Positions 16,256-25,941 of a stretch of 45,130 nucleotides of DNA are shown here, in pieces. Numbering within the stretch: position 1 is the first letter of the stretch; each line of letters starts with the position of its first letter. Source of the DNA: Candidatus Krumholzibacteriota bacterium (GTDB lineage: Bacteria; Krumholzibacteriota; Krumholzibacteriia; Krumholzibacteriales; Krumholzibacteriaceae); NCBI GenBank assembly GCA_016926065.1, contig JAFGPI010000159.1, positions 1 to 45,130 of the forward strand. Reading direction: 5' to 3'. The notes beneath the pieces were generated by a model. That model made no database searches. It saw nothing but the letters and a program-made list of their open reading frames with translations, and was not told where the DNA came from. The translations under genes were made by a program, and so were the position numbers.

Positions 16256-17521
16256 ATGCAATTGGACGCATTTCACGTTTTCGAGTTTTTTTTGATCCTG
16301 CTGGGCCAGTTTGTCATCGCCGGAGGGCTGGCCGCCTTCAGCGTGGTTTCCCGGATGCATGAGGATAGGGTTTTTCCCCGCACCCGCTGGGGAGCCGGTT
16401 TGTCCAGGCAACTTCACCGGGATCGCCTGCATCTTATCCTCATCCTGGTCGGCCTGGAAGTGGCTTGGATCGTTATAATAACCTATATGCTCCCCGGCCT
16501 GCTGCAGAGTATTTTCACGGGGCAGCGCTCAGCATTCCTTTTTCCCGGATTGTTTCCCTTGCTGGCGATGGTATTGATAATCCTGGTCTCCACCGTGGGG
16601 GGAATTGGTTGGGCCATCAAGTATGCGGATAGATTCGCCTACCTGGTTTCCTTTCCCCTGTGGCCCTTTTATATCCTGCTCAAGCCCGTAACGGCTATTT
16701 TCCTGAAAGCGGTATCCCTGGTCTTCCCCGATCTTCCCCGTGAGATAGCCTCCCCTTTTTTCCTGGTTCCGGGAACCGATGACGGCGGAAACGGTTTCAT
16801 CGAAGAAAACGGCAGCCGTTTGATGCGCAGTATCGTCGAATTCGGAGAGAAGAAGGTTAGGGAGGTGATGGTTCCCCGGATCGACGTTTTCGCGCTGGAC
16901 AAGCATCTGCCCCTCGATGAGATACGTGAGAGCGTGGCCGGGGCCGGACACTCCCGGGTGCCGGTGTACGACGGGAACATGGACCGGATAGTGGGTATCC
17001 TATATGTAAAGGATTTGGTGCGTATCCCCCGGGAGGGGGACCCCGGCTTGGATATCGATCGTTTTACCCGGGAGGCCTACTTCGTGCCGGAGGCCAAGAA
17101 AATCGAGGATTTACTCCGGGAATTCCAGGTGGAAAAGAAGCATATGGCGATCGTGGTGGATGAATACGGAGGAACTTCGGGGATAGTGACTTTGGAGGAT
17201 ATACTGGAGGAGATCGTCGGGGAAATAAGGGATGAATACGATCATGAACCGCCCCCCCTCCGTCAAATCGGAGAAAACCACTACTTGGTGGAAGGAAAAA
17301 TGAATCTCGATGACCTATGCCAGCGATTAAATATATCCCTGCCTTCCGAAGATGTGGACACCCTGGGCGGTTTCCTTTATAACTTGATTGGTCGCGTGCC
17401 CCAGGAGGGGGAGGAGGTGGACTTCGGAGTGGTCCATTTCCAAGTTAACCGCCTGGAGGGGCAGCGGATCGCTGAAGTGAGCATGTTGTTGTCGCCGCAG
17501 AACGGCGATGTGGGATACTGA
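16256..17521 (+). CDS. CNNM/CorC-type membrane protein with CBS pair
   Basis: 421 residues. Four hydrophobic segments (about 5-30, 62-85, 95-120, 125-150) form a DUF21/CNNM-like membrane part, followed by a CBS pair (about 197-322). The hallmark VREVMVPRIDV is in the first CBS, and MAIVVDEYGGTSGIVTLEDI in the second. A CorC_HlyC C-terminal domain is at about 335-410 (DTLGGFLYNLIGRVPQEGE). The family is linked to magnesium or cobalt efflux and was once called hemolysin C; a toxin role is not supported. It follows ybeY by 18 bases, a common neighbour relation. The membrane part is shorter and less typical than most DUF21 domains, so transport activity is less certain than the CBS call. Confidence 0.9.
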   Translation: MQLDAFHVFEFFLILLGQFVIAGGLAAFSVVSRMHEDRVFPRTRWGAGLSRQLHRDRLHLILILVGLEVAWIVIITYMLPGLLQSIFTGQRSAFLFPGLFPLLAMVLIILVSTVGGIGWAIKYADRFAYLVSFPLWPFYILLKPVTAIFLKAVSLVFPDLPREIASPFFLVPGTDDGGNGFIEENGSRLMRSIVEFGEKKVREVMVPRIDVFALDKHLPLDEIRESVAGAGHSRVPVYDGNMDRIVGILYVKDLVRIPREGDPGLDIDRFTREAYFVPEAKKIEDLLREFQVEKKHMAIVVDEYGGTSGIVTLEDILEEIVGEIRDEYDHEPPPLRQIGENHYLVEGKMNLDDLCQRLNISLPSEDVDTLGGFLYNLIGRVPQEGEEVDFGVVHFQVNRLEGQRIAEVSMLLSPQNGDVGY

Positions 17522-17611
17522 AGACCAGGGGGGTCGGACCGGGAAAAGATCCATTTCCGGGGAATTCCCGGTTCCCCGGTATAATCCATGCCGGGGGAAA
17601 GGATCCGTGGC

Positions 17612-18220
17612 ATGAGTTGGTTTAGAAGGAAATTTTTAACCGGATTGGTGATTCTCCTGCCCACCGTATTAACCGGGTGGATCCTGTATAATGTTTTTGT
17701 TTCGGTGGATAACATTCTTAAGCCCTTGGTGGCCCGCTATCCCTTTCTCGATATCCCCGGTTTGGGATTTATCGCCATTATTTTATTGATATTGGCGGCG
17801 GGGGTTTTCGCCGGAAACCTGATCGGCAGGAAGATAATCAGCTGGTTGGAACAAATCGTCACCCGCATCCCCCTCATTAGCCGGATGTATACCGCCATCA
17901 AACAGATCAGCGAGGTATTCCTCCGGCACGAGAGAACGGTATTCCGGAAAGCCATCATGATCGAGTATCCCCGCGTCGGCATTTACGCCATTGGATTCGT
18001 CACCTCTACTTGGGAGATGGCCGATATGAACGGTAACAAGAGAATGTTCGTGAACGTTTTTCTCCCCACCACTCCCAATCCCACCTCCGGGATGTTTCTA
18101 ATGGTCCCGGAGGCGGAAACGATACCCCTCCCCTGTCAGGTGGAAGACGCCCTGAAAATGGTGATTTCGGGAGGAGCGGTGCTGCCCTTCATTCCCCAAA
18201 TAAAATTACCAAGCAAATGA
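17612..18220 (+). CDS. DUF502 family membrane protein
   Basis: 202 residues from ATG 17612. The longer form from ATG 17588 is disfavoured because GGGGGAAAGGA (17593-17603) is placed correctly for 17612. Two membrane segments (about 10-32 and 49-71) are followed by a conserved cytosolic or periplasmic part with TRIPLISRMYTAIKQISEVF, the family's most conserved stretch, then a beta-rich region with VFLPTTPNPTSGMFLMVP, also family-typical. DUF502 proteins occur widely and often near tRNA synthetase or recO genes; no biochemical role is established. It lies between corC and mgtE, at the position where era or dgkA commonly sit in other genomes. Confidence 0.9.
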   Translation: MSWFRRKFLTGLVILLPTVLTGWILYNVFVSVDNILKPLVARYPFLDIPGLGFIAIILLILAAGVFAGNLIGRKIISWLEQIVTRIPLISRMYTAIKQISEVFLRHERTVFRKAIMIEYPRVGIYAIGFVTSTWEMADMNGNKRMFVNVFLPTTPNPTSGMFLMVPEAETIPLPCQVEDALKMVISGGAVLPFIPQIKLPSK

Positions 18221-18318
18221 TATCCCCCGGTCAGATCTACAATAATCTCTTGACTTAAGGCGTTTCTCGTTCCATCCTGAGGCTTCCGGTAAACTAATTT
18301 TTTAAATTGGGATCGCCT

Positions 18319-19689
18319 ATGGAATACCAGTTGGAAAATAAAGTTGAATACATCATCTCTATCTTTGAAGCGGGTGAAATTTCTTTCCTGGGTAATGCCC
18401 TGGAGGGAGTCAAGGCTCCCGATGCGGCCGAAATTCTCTCCCGCCTCCCGCACGATATACGGGCGGCCCTTTTTAACACCTTGGAGCCCGATTATGCCAG
18501 CGAGGTTCTCACCCTGACCGACGAGGGCGTGACCAGGGATATCCTGGAAGGCCTGGAAGTGGGTGAGATAGTTCCCCTGATCAACCGGATGGCCAGCGAT
18601 GATGCCGCCGACGTGCTGAATCTTCTGCCAAATACGCTGTTACATGAAGTCCTCAGGCATATCAGCCGGGAAGATTATAGAGATCTCAGCGAACTGCTTA
18701 AGTTCGACGAGGAATCGGCCGGCGGTCTGATGGCCCGGGAGCTTCTCACGGTAAAGGACGGAATCAAGATCGCCGATGTTATCTCCCTGATCAGAAAGGA
18801 AGCCGAGAATATCGAGCACATCCAGAATATATTCGTGATCGACGGCCAGGGCGTGCTCCTGGGGAAAATCCCGGTTATAAGCCTGCTGATAGCCGATCCT
18901 CAAAGCCGGGTCGACGAAGTCATGACCCGGGATATAGTTACCGTAACCGCCGATACCGATCAAGAGGAAGTGGCCGGCATTTTCGCCAAGTACGATCTCT
19001 ACAGTCTTCCGGTCCTGGACGAAAAAGGGAAATTGGTGGGACGGATCACGGTGGATGATATCATTGACGTTATTGAAGAAGAGGTCAACGAGGATATCAC
19101 CATGATGGCGGGTACCGGCGACGAGGAGTTCTGGGAGAGAAGCCCGCTTAGACTTTCCCGGGCCAGGCTACCCTGGCTGCTAACCGGTTTGCTGGGAGGA
19201 ATCGCCTCCGCCATCGTGATGAATCATTTCCAGGGATCGCTCGAATCGATCCTAGCCCTGGTGTTCTTCGTGCCGGTGATCACGGCCATGGGAGGTAACG
19301 TGGGTATTCAGTCTTCCGCCATAGTAGTGAGGGAACTGGCGGTGGGTGGTACGAGCGCCGTGCAAACCAGCGGCAAGCTTTTCCGGGAATTGAAGGTTTC
19401 CCTGCTCAACGGTTTGGTGCTGGGTGCGGTGTTGCTCCTCGCCGTAAGTTTATGGCGGAGGGATCTAAGGTTGGGAATGTTGCTGGGGATGTGCCTGTTC
19501 ATCATCATAATCTGGGCCACCTTGATGGGTGCCTTCGTGCCCCTCATGCTCAAAAAAATGAAAATCGATCCGGCCCTGGCCACCGGTCCGTTCATTACCA
19601 CCTTTAATGATATTCTCGGTATTCTCATTTATCTGGGGATCGCTACCCTTTTCCTGGATTGGCTGGGAAAGGGATATAATCCGGGGTGA
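18319..19689 (+). CDS. mgtE: Magnesium transporter MgtE
   Basis: 456 residues from ATG 18319; TTG 18307 is possible but less likely. The MgtE N-domain (about 25-125, superhelical LPHDIRAALFNTL repeats) is followed by two CBS domains (about 130-250) with the DEVMTRDIVTV and GRITVDDIIDVIEEE signatures, then five transmembrane helices (about 280-450). The pore signature MGGNVGIQSSAIVVREL is clear. MgtE is a Mg2+-selective channel in the cytoplasmic membrane, closed when Mg2+ binds the N and CBS domains. A weak TTGACT lies upstream at 18250 but without a good -10. With corC-like upstream it suggests divalent cation homeostasis in this segment. Confidence 0.95.
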   Translation: MEYQLENKVEYIISIFEAGEISFLGNALEGVKAPDAAEILSRLPHDIRAALFNTLEPDYASEVLTLTDEGVTRDILEGLEVGEIVPLINRMASDDAADVLNLLPNTLLHEVLRHISREDYRDLSELLKFDEESAGGLMARELLTVKDGIKIADVISLIRKEAENIEHIQNIFVIDGQGVLLGKIPVISLLIADPQSRVDEVMTRDIVTVTADTDQEEVAGIFAKYDLYSLPVLDEKGKLVGRITVDDIIDVIEEEVNEDITMMAGTGDEEFWERSPLRLSRARLPWLLTGLLGGIASAIVMNHFQGSLESILALVFFVPVITAMGGNVGIQSSAIVVRELAVGGTSAVQTSGKLFRELKVSLLNGLVLGAVLLLAVSLWRRDLRLGMLLGMCLFIIIIWATLMGAFVPLMLKKMKIDPALATGPFITTFNDILGILIYLGIATLFLDWLGKGYNPG

Positions 19690-19696
19690 GGTAGAG

Positions 19697-20449
19697 GTGA
19701 GTAACCTTCTCAAGGATCGCGCGGTGATCCTGAGAAAATACGACTTCGGCGAGAGCAGTCTTATTTTCGTCGCCCTTACCCGTTCGTCGGGAAAGGTGAG
19801 CTTTTTGGCCAAAGGAGCCAAAAAGAGCACCAGTCCCTTTTTTGGCCGCCTGCGCACGGGAAATATCGCCGAGGTGGTTTTTTACGATAAGGCGGGTAGA
19901 AATTTGCAGCTATTGAAGGAACTGGAAGACCAGGTATCTTTTGACTCCGGCGGCCATGATCTGGAGAGGCTGTGCCTTTTTCAGGCGGGCCTGGAGATCA
20001 TCGATAAATCGACCGGAGAAAGGGAATCGAACAGCGGAATTTTTGATCTGTGGGAGTGGTTTATCACGGTTTTGAGGGGGGCTGTGGACCCCTGGATCAT
20101 TTTCTTCGCCCTGCAGGTCAAGGTTCTGGAAAAAACCGGATTTTTGCCCTCCATTTCGGAATGCGGAGGATGTCGAAAATCATTGGCCGGCCTGAAGTTC
20201 AGCATAGATCCGGCCAGCGGCCTGGTAACTTGCGGGGAGTGCGCGGGAGAGAGGGGAAAAGTCCTGACCTCCGCCGCCTGCCGGATTCTGGAGAGGATGA
20301 TTGGAGGAGATGTAAAGGGAATAACCACGGAGATCCTATCTCCCCCCCAGCGGAGCGAGTTGGGGAGAGTGCTGCATAAACTTTTTATTCACCACGTGGA
20401 AGGATACAGCCTTCCCCGGTCGCTGAGACTGTTAAAAGGAGTAAACTGA
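19697..20449 (+). CDS. recO: DNA repair protein RecO
   Basis: 250 residues from GTG 19697, preceded by a GAGG-type Shine-Dalgarno. Longer versions would begin inside mgtE. The N-terminal OB fold is about 4-80 ([20 protein letters not shown] with SFLAKGAKK), followed by the helical RecO_C domain. A four-Cys zinc site is present at C156, C159, C179 and C182. RecO works with RecR to load RecA on SSB-coated gaps. It precedes glyQ by two bases, the conserved recO-glyQS order. Without the flanking era gene found in many genomes, the order is otherwise conserved. Confidence 0.92.
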   Translation: MSNLLKDRAVILRKYDFGESSLIFVALTRSSGKVSFLAKGAKKSTSPFFGRLRTGNIAEVVFYDKAGRNLQLLKELEDQVSFDSGGHDLERLCLFQAGLEIIDKSTGERESNSGIFDLWEWFITVLRGAVDPWIIFFALQVKVLEKTGFLPSISECGGCRKSLAGLKFSIDPASGLVTCGECAGERGKVLTSAACRILERMIGGDVKGITTEILSPPQRSELGRVLHKLFIHHVEGYSLPRSLRLLKGVN

Positions 20450-20451
20450 TC

Positions 20452-21348
20452 TTGACATTTCAAGAACTGCTCTCGACGCTGGAACGATTCTGGGCTGAAA
20501 AGGGCTGCCTGATAATCACGCCCTACAATTCAGAGGTCGGCGCCGGCACCATGAATCCCGGCACTTTTTTGCGGGTGCTGGGACCCGAACCCTGGAGGGC
20601 CGCCTATATCGAACCGAGTAAAAGGCCGAAGGACGGCCGCTATGGGGAAAATCCGAACCGGGTACAGCAATTCAATCAGTACCAGGTTATCCTCAAGCCG
20701 GCACCGGAGAATGTGTTGCCCCTTTACCTGGAAAGCCTGGGCGATATAGGGATCGACCATTCCCGCCACGACATAAGATTGCTGGAGGATGATTGGGAAT
20801 CCCCCACCCTGGGAGCTTCGGGATTGGGTTGGGAAGTGTGGCTGGACGGAATGGAGATCACCCAGTTCACCTATTTTCAGCAGGCCGGAGGCCTAGAGCT
20901 AAATCCGATTTCCGCCGAGATAACTTATGGGTTGGAGAGAATATGCATGTATATACAGAAGGTCGACGATATCATGGATATCGAATGGGGAGCGGGGATC
21001 AAATGGGGAGAATTGCACCGGCAGGCGGAAAGGGAATTTAGCGAGTTCCATTTTGAACGGGCCGACGTTTCGATATATTTCGATTTTTTTGAAAAATGCC
21101 AGCAGGAAGCCGGCCGGATGCTGGACGGCGGGCTGATACTTCCCGCCTATGACTACGTTCTCAAGTGTTCCCATTATTTCAATCTCCTGGATGCCCGCGG
21201 AGCGATCAGCGTCTCCGAGAGAACCAGCTACATCGGCAGGATCAGGGATCTGGCCCGCCGGATCGCCGAAGCCTATGTCGCCCAAAGGGAAAAAATGGGA
21301 TTTCCCCTGCTGGCCCCCCGGGCCTCCCGCGGGAAGGAGGGGCGATGA
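20452..21348 (+). CDS. glyQ: Glycyl-tRNA synthetase alpha subunit
   Basis: 298 residues, typical of the alpha subunit of the two-subunit bacterial enzyme. The family phrases [36 protein letters not shown] and [13 protein letters not shown] are present. The subunit contains the class II catalytic core and activates glycine, while the beta subunit binds tRNA. TTG 20452 is the start; AAAGGAG is ten bases before. The final four bases overlap glyS (ATGA). Confidence 0.96.
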   Translation: MTFQELLSTLERFWAEKGCLIITPYNSEVGAGTMNPGTFLRVLGPEPWRAAYIEPSKRPKDGRYGENPNRVQQFNQYQVILKPAPENVLPLYLESLGDIGIDHSRHDIRLLEDDWESPTLGASGLGWEVWLDGMEITQFTYFQQAGGLELNPISAEITYGLERICMYIQKVDDIMDIEWGAGIKWGELHRQAEREFSEFHFERADVSIYFDFFEKCQQEAGRMLDGGLILPAYDYVLKCSHYFNLLDARGAISVSERTSYIGRIRDLARRIAEAYVAQREKMGFPLLAPRASRGKEGR

Positions 21349-23510
21349 AAAAAGATTTCTTATTGGAAATCGGCTGTGAGAATCTTCCCAGCGGTTATAT
21401 AGACGGAGCCATTGACCAGCTGACCGGATTTTTCGAGGATGGATTCAAAGCGGAACGGCTTAACTTTGACTCGCTCTACGTTACCGGCACACCCAACCGG
21501 CTGGTGGGCCATGTCCAGGGGCTTCCGGCCAATCAGCCGGCCAGGGAGGAGCAGGTCGTCGGACCGCCGATATCGGCGGCCCTGGACGGGGAGGGAAATT
21601 ATACCCGGGCGGCCGCCGGATTTGCCGAACGCCAGGGTGTTCCGGTGGGTAAGCTTTCCCGGATCAGAACGGAGAGGGGCGAGTATCTGGCCCTGGTGAA
21701 AAAGATCAAAGGAAAATCGACCGTATCTCTTTTAAAGGAATACCTCCCCCGGTGGATATCTTCCATCAAATTCCCCAAGACGATGAAATGGGATGATAGC
21801 GGTTTCCGGTTCGCCCGGCCGGTTCGCTGGATAATGGCCTATCTGGGAGACAAGCCTCTGATTTTCAAGACCTACTCCCTGGACTCGAAACCGGTTACCC
21901 GGCTATCGCCCTATTTCGAGGAGTGTCTGCCGGTGCGGGGCATAGAACATTATTATTCCCTGCTGCGGGAGAACCGGGTGATCCTGGACCAAAAAGAAAG
22001 GCGGCGTAAGGTGGAGGAACTGGCCGCCGCCAGCGCCGCCGCAGTGGGGGGAACAATAGTCGAGGATGAGGATCTCAGTGCCATGGTGGCGAACCTTATT
22101 GAATCTCCCGTAGCCATGGCCGGAGATTTCGACAAGTCTTTCCTCAAACTGCCCCGGGAGGTTATAATTACCGCCCTCAAGAGTCATCAACGGTACTTTT
22201 CCGTGCAGGGCAAGGGGGGAAAGCTTAAATCCAATTTTATCGCTTTCGCCGACGGAGCGAGAAAGAATAAGGGGGAAATCCTCAAGGGATACGAGCGGGT
22301 ACTGCAGGCCAGGCTGGCCGACGCCGAGTTTTACTACCGGGAGGATACTTCCCGGCCGATCGAGGAGATGGCCGGGAAATTGGAAGGCGTGGTATGGTTG
22401 GAAGGCCTGGGGACCCTGGCCGGAAAAAGCCGGCGCATTGGGGCCCTATCCCGCTGGCTTGTGTCTTCCCGGCGGGAGAAGGACCGGGGGCTGGACGGCA
22501 CCCTGGCCCGGGCGGCCTTCCTGGCCAAAGCCGACGTGGCCAGTGAGATGGTAAAGGACGGCAAGGAATTCACCATGCTCCAGGGTTACATCGGCAGGGA
22601 GTACGCCCTGGTGTCGGGAGAAAACCGGGCGGTGGCCGAGGCGATATTCGAACATTACCTTCCCCGCTTCGCGGGGGATGAGATGCCCGCCACTCCCGGA
22701 GGTATCTATCTTTCCATCGCGGATAAACTGGACACCATCAGCGGATGTTTTATCCAGGGTCTTGAACCCACCGGTTCCCAGGATCCCTACGCGTTGCGCC
22801 GAAATGCCATGGGGATACTAAGGATGCTGATAGAGAAAGAACTGCCGGTAAGCCTTCCCGCGGCCATAGCGCGCAGCCTGGAGTTATTTGCCGAGGAGGG
22901 GCTGGTTTCATCTCCGGCCGGCGGGGAAGAGCTGGGAAGAAAGATAGAGGAACTTTTTGCGCAGAGATTTTACACCATTCTCCGATCTCAAGAGCTGGAC
23001 CACGACCTGATCACGGCGGTGCTGGCGGGAGCCTGGGAGCTCCCCGGGGAAGCTAGAAAGATGGTCATGGTGCTGCAGGATATGAGAAAATCGGGAACCC
23101 TGACCGATTTCGTGCTGGCCATGAAAAGGATAACCAACATCATTCCCCCCCCGCTGAGAAAAAAGTCCGTCTCCAGAGCGGAACGCTATCGGCTACTGGA
23201 GGGATTGGCCTCGGGGAGAGTGGATGAGCTGCATTTCGATAGCGGCCTGTTTGAGAAAGAGAGCGAAGGAAAACTCTTGGAGGAAGTCTCCCGCGCCGCG
23301 GTGAAACTGGTGAATTTACGCCAGGGAGGGAACCGATTCCGGTGTTTCGACATCCTGGCGGGGATCGTACCCGCCATAAACCGCTATTTTGACGAGGTGC
23401 TGGTGAATTGCGAGAATAAGCGGCTCCGGGAGAACCGCCTGTTCTTTCTGTTGAATTTATGGAAGGTTTTCGGAATATACTGTAATTACTCCGACGTCAG
23501 CGGTGAATAG
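21345..23510 (+). CDS. glyS: Glycyl-tRNA synthetase beta subunit
   Basis: 721 residues from ATG 21345, which has GGAAGGAGGGG just upstream and the typical opening [15 protein letters not shown] longer open frame from 21165 runs over glyQ and is not credible. Family features are [20 protein letters not shown] (about 140-160), the HD-type region, [12 protein letters not shown] (about 475-490), and the C-terminal DALR-like anticodon domain. It forms an alpha2-beta2 complex with GlyQ. The stop ends a long run of overlapping co-directional genes from phoH. The next 128 bases contain only short hairpins with no T-run, then a promoter. Confidence 0.96.
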   Translation: MKKDFLLEIGCENLPSGYIDGAIDQLTGFFEDGFKAERLNFDSLYVTGTPNRLVGHVQGLPANQPAREEQVVGPPISAALDGEGNYTRAAAGFAERQGVPVGKLSRIRTERGEYLALVKKIKGKSTVSLLKEYLPRWISSIKFPKTMKWDDSGFRFARPVRWIMAYLGDKPLIFKTYSLDSKPVTRLSPYFEECLPVRGIEHYYSLLRENRVILDQKERRRKVEELAAASAAAVGGTIVEDEDLSAMVANLIESPVAMAGDFDKSFLKLPREVIITALKSHQRYFSVQGKGGKLKSNFIAFADGARKNKGEILKGYERVLQARLADAEFYYREDTSRPIEEMAGKLEGVVWLEGLGTLAGKSRRIGALSRWLVSSRREKDRGLDGTLARAAFLAKADVASEMVKDGKEFTMLQGYIGREYALVSGENRAVAEAIFEHYLPRFAGDEMPATPGGIYLSIADKLDTISGCFIQGLEPTGSQDPYALRRNAMGILRMLIEKELPVSLPAAIARSLELFAEEGLVSSPAGGEELGRKIEELFAQRFYTILRSQELDHDLITAVLAGAWELPGEARKMVMVLQDMRKSGTLTDFVLAMKRITNIIPPPLRKKSVSRAERYRLLEGLASGRVDELHFDSGLFEKESEGKLLEEVSRAAVKLVNLRQGGNRFRCFDILAGIVPAINRYFDEVLVNCENKRLRENRLFFLLNLWKVFGIYCNYSDVSGE

Positions 23511-23638
23511 CTGACCGCGGCCGGATAGAATCCGTCCGGGATCCATCAAGATATCCCCGCTGGCCGTCGAAAGGTGCGGCGGCGGACAATTTTGGCCTTC
23601 CGGCGCATTTAAAATCCAATGCTAATCATGGAATTCGA

Positions 23639-23668
23639 TTGACAGGCAAATATTCAAATACAAATATT
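23639..23668 (+). promoter_or_regulatory. Promoter of the first duplicated lipoprotein
   Basis: TTGACA (23639-23644) followed by an AT-rich stretch. The -10 is either AATATT (18-base spacer) or TATTAT (20-base spacer at 23665-23670). About 32 bases closely match the promoter at 25857, with the shared segment CAAATACA and ATATTAT. Confidence 0.55.
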
Positions 23669-23714
23669 ATTAATATGCATTCCGGCGAAAATATCCGGCC
23701 GGACCGCGGGAAAA

Positions 23715-25694
23715 ATGAGGAAAATGCCTATGCAGAGCGAAAAATCAAGATTATCCATGATACCGCTTATGCTTGTGCCTTGCGTGGTATTCTCGATGTT
23801 GAGCGTTCCGGCGTGCCGAAAGGAAGTGGAACCTCCGGATCGAAACCGGGCCCCGGAGACCTTCCTCACCGTGGCCCCCCCGGAATTGTGCAACGCCAAA
23901 TACAAGGTCCACCTATACTGGTACGGGGAGGACAAGGATGGAGTGGTTACCAGATTCCTGTGGTACCGTTCGGATACTCTTAAAACCTTGAGGCCCGATA
24001 TCGAGCCGGAGCTGGACCAGCTTGATTGGAATCCGGAAGCCAGGGTCGAGGACATGCTGAAATCCAGAATCACCACCGTTACCGATTCGGTTTTTTTCTT
24101 CGAGGGCTACGACAGCAAGCAAGGTTCCATGAGTAAACGCCAGGCCTTCCATATCGCCGCCGTGGACGACGGGGGAAAGCTGGATAAGACCCCGGCCCGG
24201 ATGGAGTTCCAGGCCGAGGTTGAAGGAGTTCCCCAGGTGGAGTATTGGTACGATTGGTACGGTGAATGGAGAGCGTTCGACCCCGCCCACTTGGATACCT
24301 TCAGCATGTTCGAGGATCTTTGCGTCAAGTTCCTGGGTAAAACCATTAACGGTTCCATAAACGGGTACCAGTGGGTGTACCAGGGAAAAACCTATCCCGA
24401 TGAAAACGGTGATGGACATCCGGAATGGTATATTCCGGTGGAAAATGAAACGGTAACGGTAGTTATCGAGAATGCCCCGGAAGGGGATTATCTGCCCAGC
24501 GGAGATTTTTATTTCAGGGTTATTGCCCGGGATGACGCCAGCGCCCTTTCCCGGGCGGATCCGGCCAGCGGTCAAGGCCTCTTTCACACCGTCATCAACC
24601 ACGATCCCGACGTGGAGATCCTGTACGGGGAGAACCTTTTCACCCGGCAGAACGGCGATACGGCCATCCGCAGCATATACTTTGACGATCCCGGCATCGA
24701 CACCCTGCCTTACAATTCAAGGTTGCTGATACATTACCGGGGCTGGGACGACGACCGGGATATCCTGCAATATCCCGATCCGGTACGCCCCATAAGGTTC
24801 CGCTACCAGTACAGCTGGCTGGGGCACGGGCTGGACGGTTCGCTGGCCTCCTACACCCGCTGGTGGCTTCCCGAGGAAGCGGAGGACACCAGGTGCGAAT
24901 CCGACGAGGATTCGGTCACCATCAGGGTGGGTTCCTACGATTATACTTTTGCGGTGAGATCGTATGACGAGCAGTATCGATACGATAATACCCCGGCCCG
25001 CGTAAATTTCGTGGGGAATTACCCTCCCACCATCGAGGAGGTGGCGATAGGATTCGATTCCTGGCGCACCAACGGACAGGACACTTCGATACAGTGGCAC
25101 GGAATAGAGACTGATACCCTTTTCGTGGGCATCAAAGGCGCCTATTTCGCCCGCGGGGACACCCTGGCCGCTTATGAGCGGACCTTTGACTACGATGACC
25201 GGATAATCAAATACCGTTTCCAATTCTTGATCAAATTAAGGGGGCACGATGATCCCCGGGATCCCCCCGGATCAAGTATCAAAGGCTGGAAATACTTGAT
25301 TGACGGTGGCGAGGATTATTACTTCCGCAAGGAGAATGAATGGATTTACGATGGCCTGCAATACGGTAACTGCCTGGAATTGGAATTCAAGCTGGAAGTT
25401 CCCTTTGATCCGGATTGGAGCGGGGGGGGGCTGCCGGTACCGGACCCCGTTTTCGTCGATCAGCCTCCCGCTTGGATGGGGCAGCAGGATCTGGTTATCA
25501 GGGCCAGCGATCTGACCGGTAACGCTCAATTTTACGATGGAATCCGCTGGAGCACCCCGACCTTCGATCCTCCCCTGGATCCCTGCGGAAACATGAGCAA
25601 ACCCGGTGAGGTGCGGTTCGTTTTGCGGTCTCTGGCCAACTACGCCCGCAGTGACATCCGAACTCCGAGCCTCTACATCAAATTGGTTTATTAG
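23715..25694 (+). CDS. Large lipoprotein, first of a duplicated pair (NRAPE family)
   Basis: 659 residues. The signal peptide ends in lipobox VPAC (Cys 34). Immediately after comes DRNRAPETFLT, then YKVHLYWYGEDKDGVV, the start of a fibronectin/Ig-like module shared with the next two lipoproteins. Later come a DENGDGHPEWYIP segment that looks like a calcium-binding loop, NHDPDVEILYGENLF, SYDYTFAVRSYDEQY and several more beta-sandwich-like units. No enzyme motif is visible. It is probably outer-membrane-anchored and exposed to the periplasm or outside. It has its own promoter and is followed by a near copy. In the first 82 residues from the lipid Cys the two copies differ at 13 positions. I do not recognise a named family. 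Confidence 0.8.
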   Translation: MRKMPMQSEKSRLSMIPLMLVPCVVFSMLSVPACRKEVEPPDRNRAPETFLTVAPPELCNAKYKVHLYWYGEDKDGVVTRFLWYRSDTLKTLRPDIEPELDQLDWNPEARVEDMLKSRITTVTDSVFFFEGYDSKQGSMSKRQAFHIAAVDDGGKLDKTPARMEFQAEVEGVPQVEYWYDWYGEWRAFDPAHLDTFSMFEDLCVKFLGKTINGSINGYQWVYQGKTYPDENGDGHPEWYIPVENETVTVVIENAPEGDYLPSGDFYFRVIARDDASALSRADPASGQGLFHTVINHDPDVEILYGENLFTRQNGDTAIRSIYFDDPGIDTLPYNSRLLIHYRGWDDDRDILQYPDPVRPIRFRYQYSWLGHGLDGSLASYTRWWLPEEAEDTRCESDEDSVTIRVGSYDYTFAVRSYDEQYRYDNTPARVNFVGNYPPTIEEVAIGFDSWRTNGQDTSIQWHGIETDTLFVGIKGAYFARGDTLAAYERTFDYDDRIIKYRFQFLIKLRGHDDPRDPPGSSIKGWKYLIDGGEDYYFRKENEWIYDGLQYGNCLELEFKLEVPFDPDWSGGGLPVPDPVFVDQPPAWMGQQDLVIRASDLTGNAQFYDGIRWSTPTFDPPLDPCGNMSKPGEVRFVLRSLANYARSDIRTPSLYIKLVY

Positions 25695-25778
25695 CATTGA
25701 GGGCCATTTGCCTTCGCGAAGGCGGGGAGACGGTGGAGGGCCCCGGGATTTATACGGCCGGGGAACAACTTTTAAAGA

Positions 25779-25821
25779 AGGGGAAATTGTCCTTTGCCGG
25801 CTGGTTTTTTCCCCTATTTTT
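25779..25821 (+). terminator. Possible terminator between the duplicated lipoproteins
   Basis: AGGGGAAA (25779-25786) pairs perfectly with TTTCCCCT (25808-25815), followed by T-rich sequence with five T at 25817-25821. The loop is long (21 bases), so confidence is limited. A short GCCTTCG palindrome lies upstream without a T-run. Confidence 0.4.
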
Positions 25822-25856
25822 ATCCCCAAAATCGAATTTTCAGAGTCCGAATTTCA

Positions 25857-25886
25857 TTGACATGTAAAAATCCAAATACATATATT
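25857..25886 (+). promoter_or_regulatory. Promoter of the second duplicated lipoprotein
   Basis: TTGACA (25857-25862), an 18-base spacer and TATATT (25881-25886). A copy of the promoter at 23639, with at least 20 of 26 bases after the -35 identical. The duplication therefore included the promoter. Confidence 0.6.
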
Positions 25887-25941
25887 ATATACAGATTATG
25901 AGATTGATTGTCAGTGATTGACATAATTGAGAAGGGTGGAT

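Noticed and set aside
16256-17521. Hemolysin/toxin function for the CBS-pair protein
   Set aside because: The name is historical. CBS and CorC_HlyC domains indicate a membrane ion-transport-related role.
18250-18278. Promoter before mgtE (TTGACT)
   Set aside because: The hexamer at the correct distance is CATCCT, a poor -10. TAAACT at 18290 is too far from the -35.
21165-21344. Longer glyS reading frame from 21165
   Set aside because: It would overlap most of the last third of glyQ in another frame; ATG 21345 has an excellent ribosome site and the family N-terminus.
23519-23545. Terminator after glyS
   Set aside because: A CGGAT-AGA-ATCCG hairpin is present but no T-run follows.
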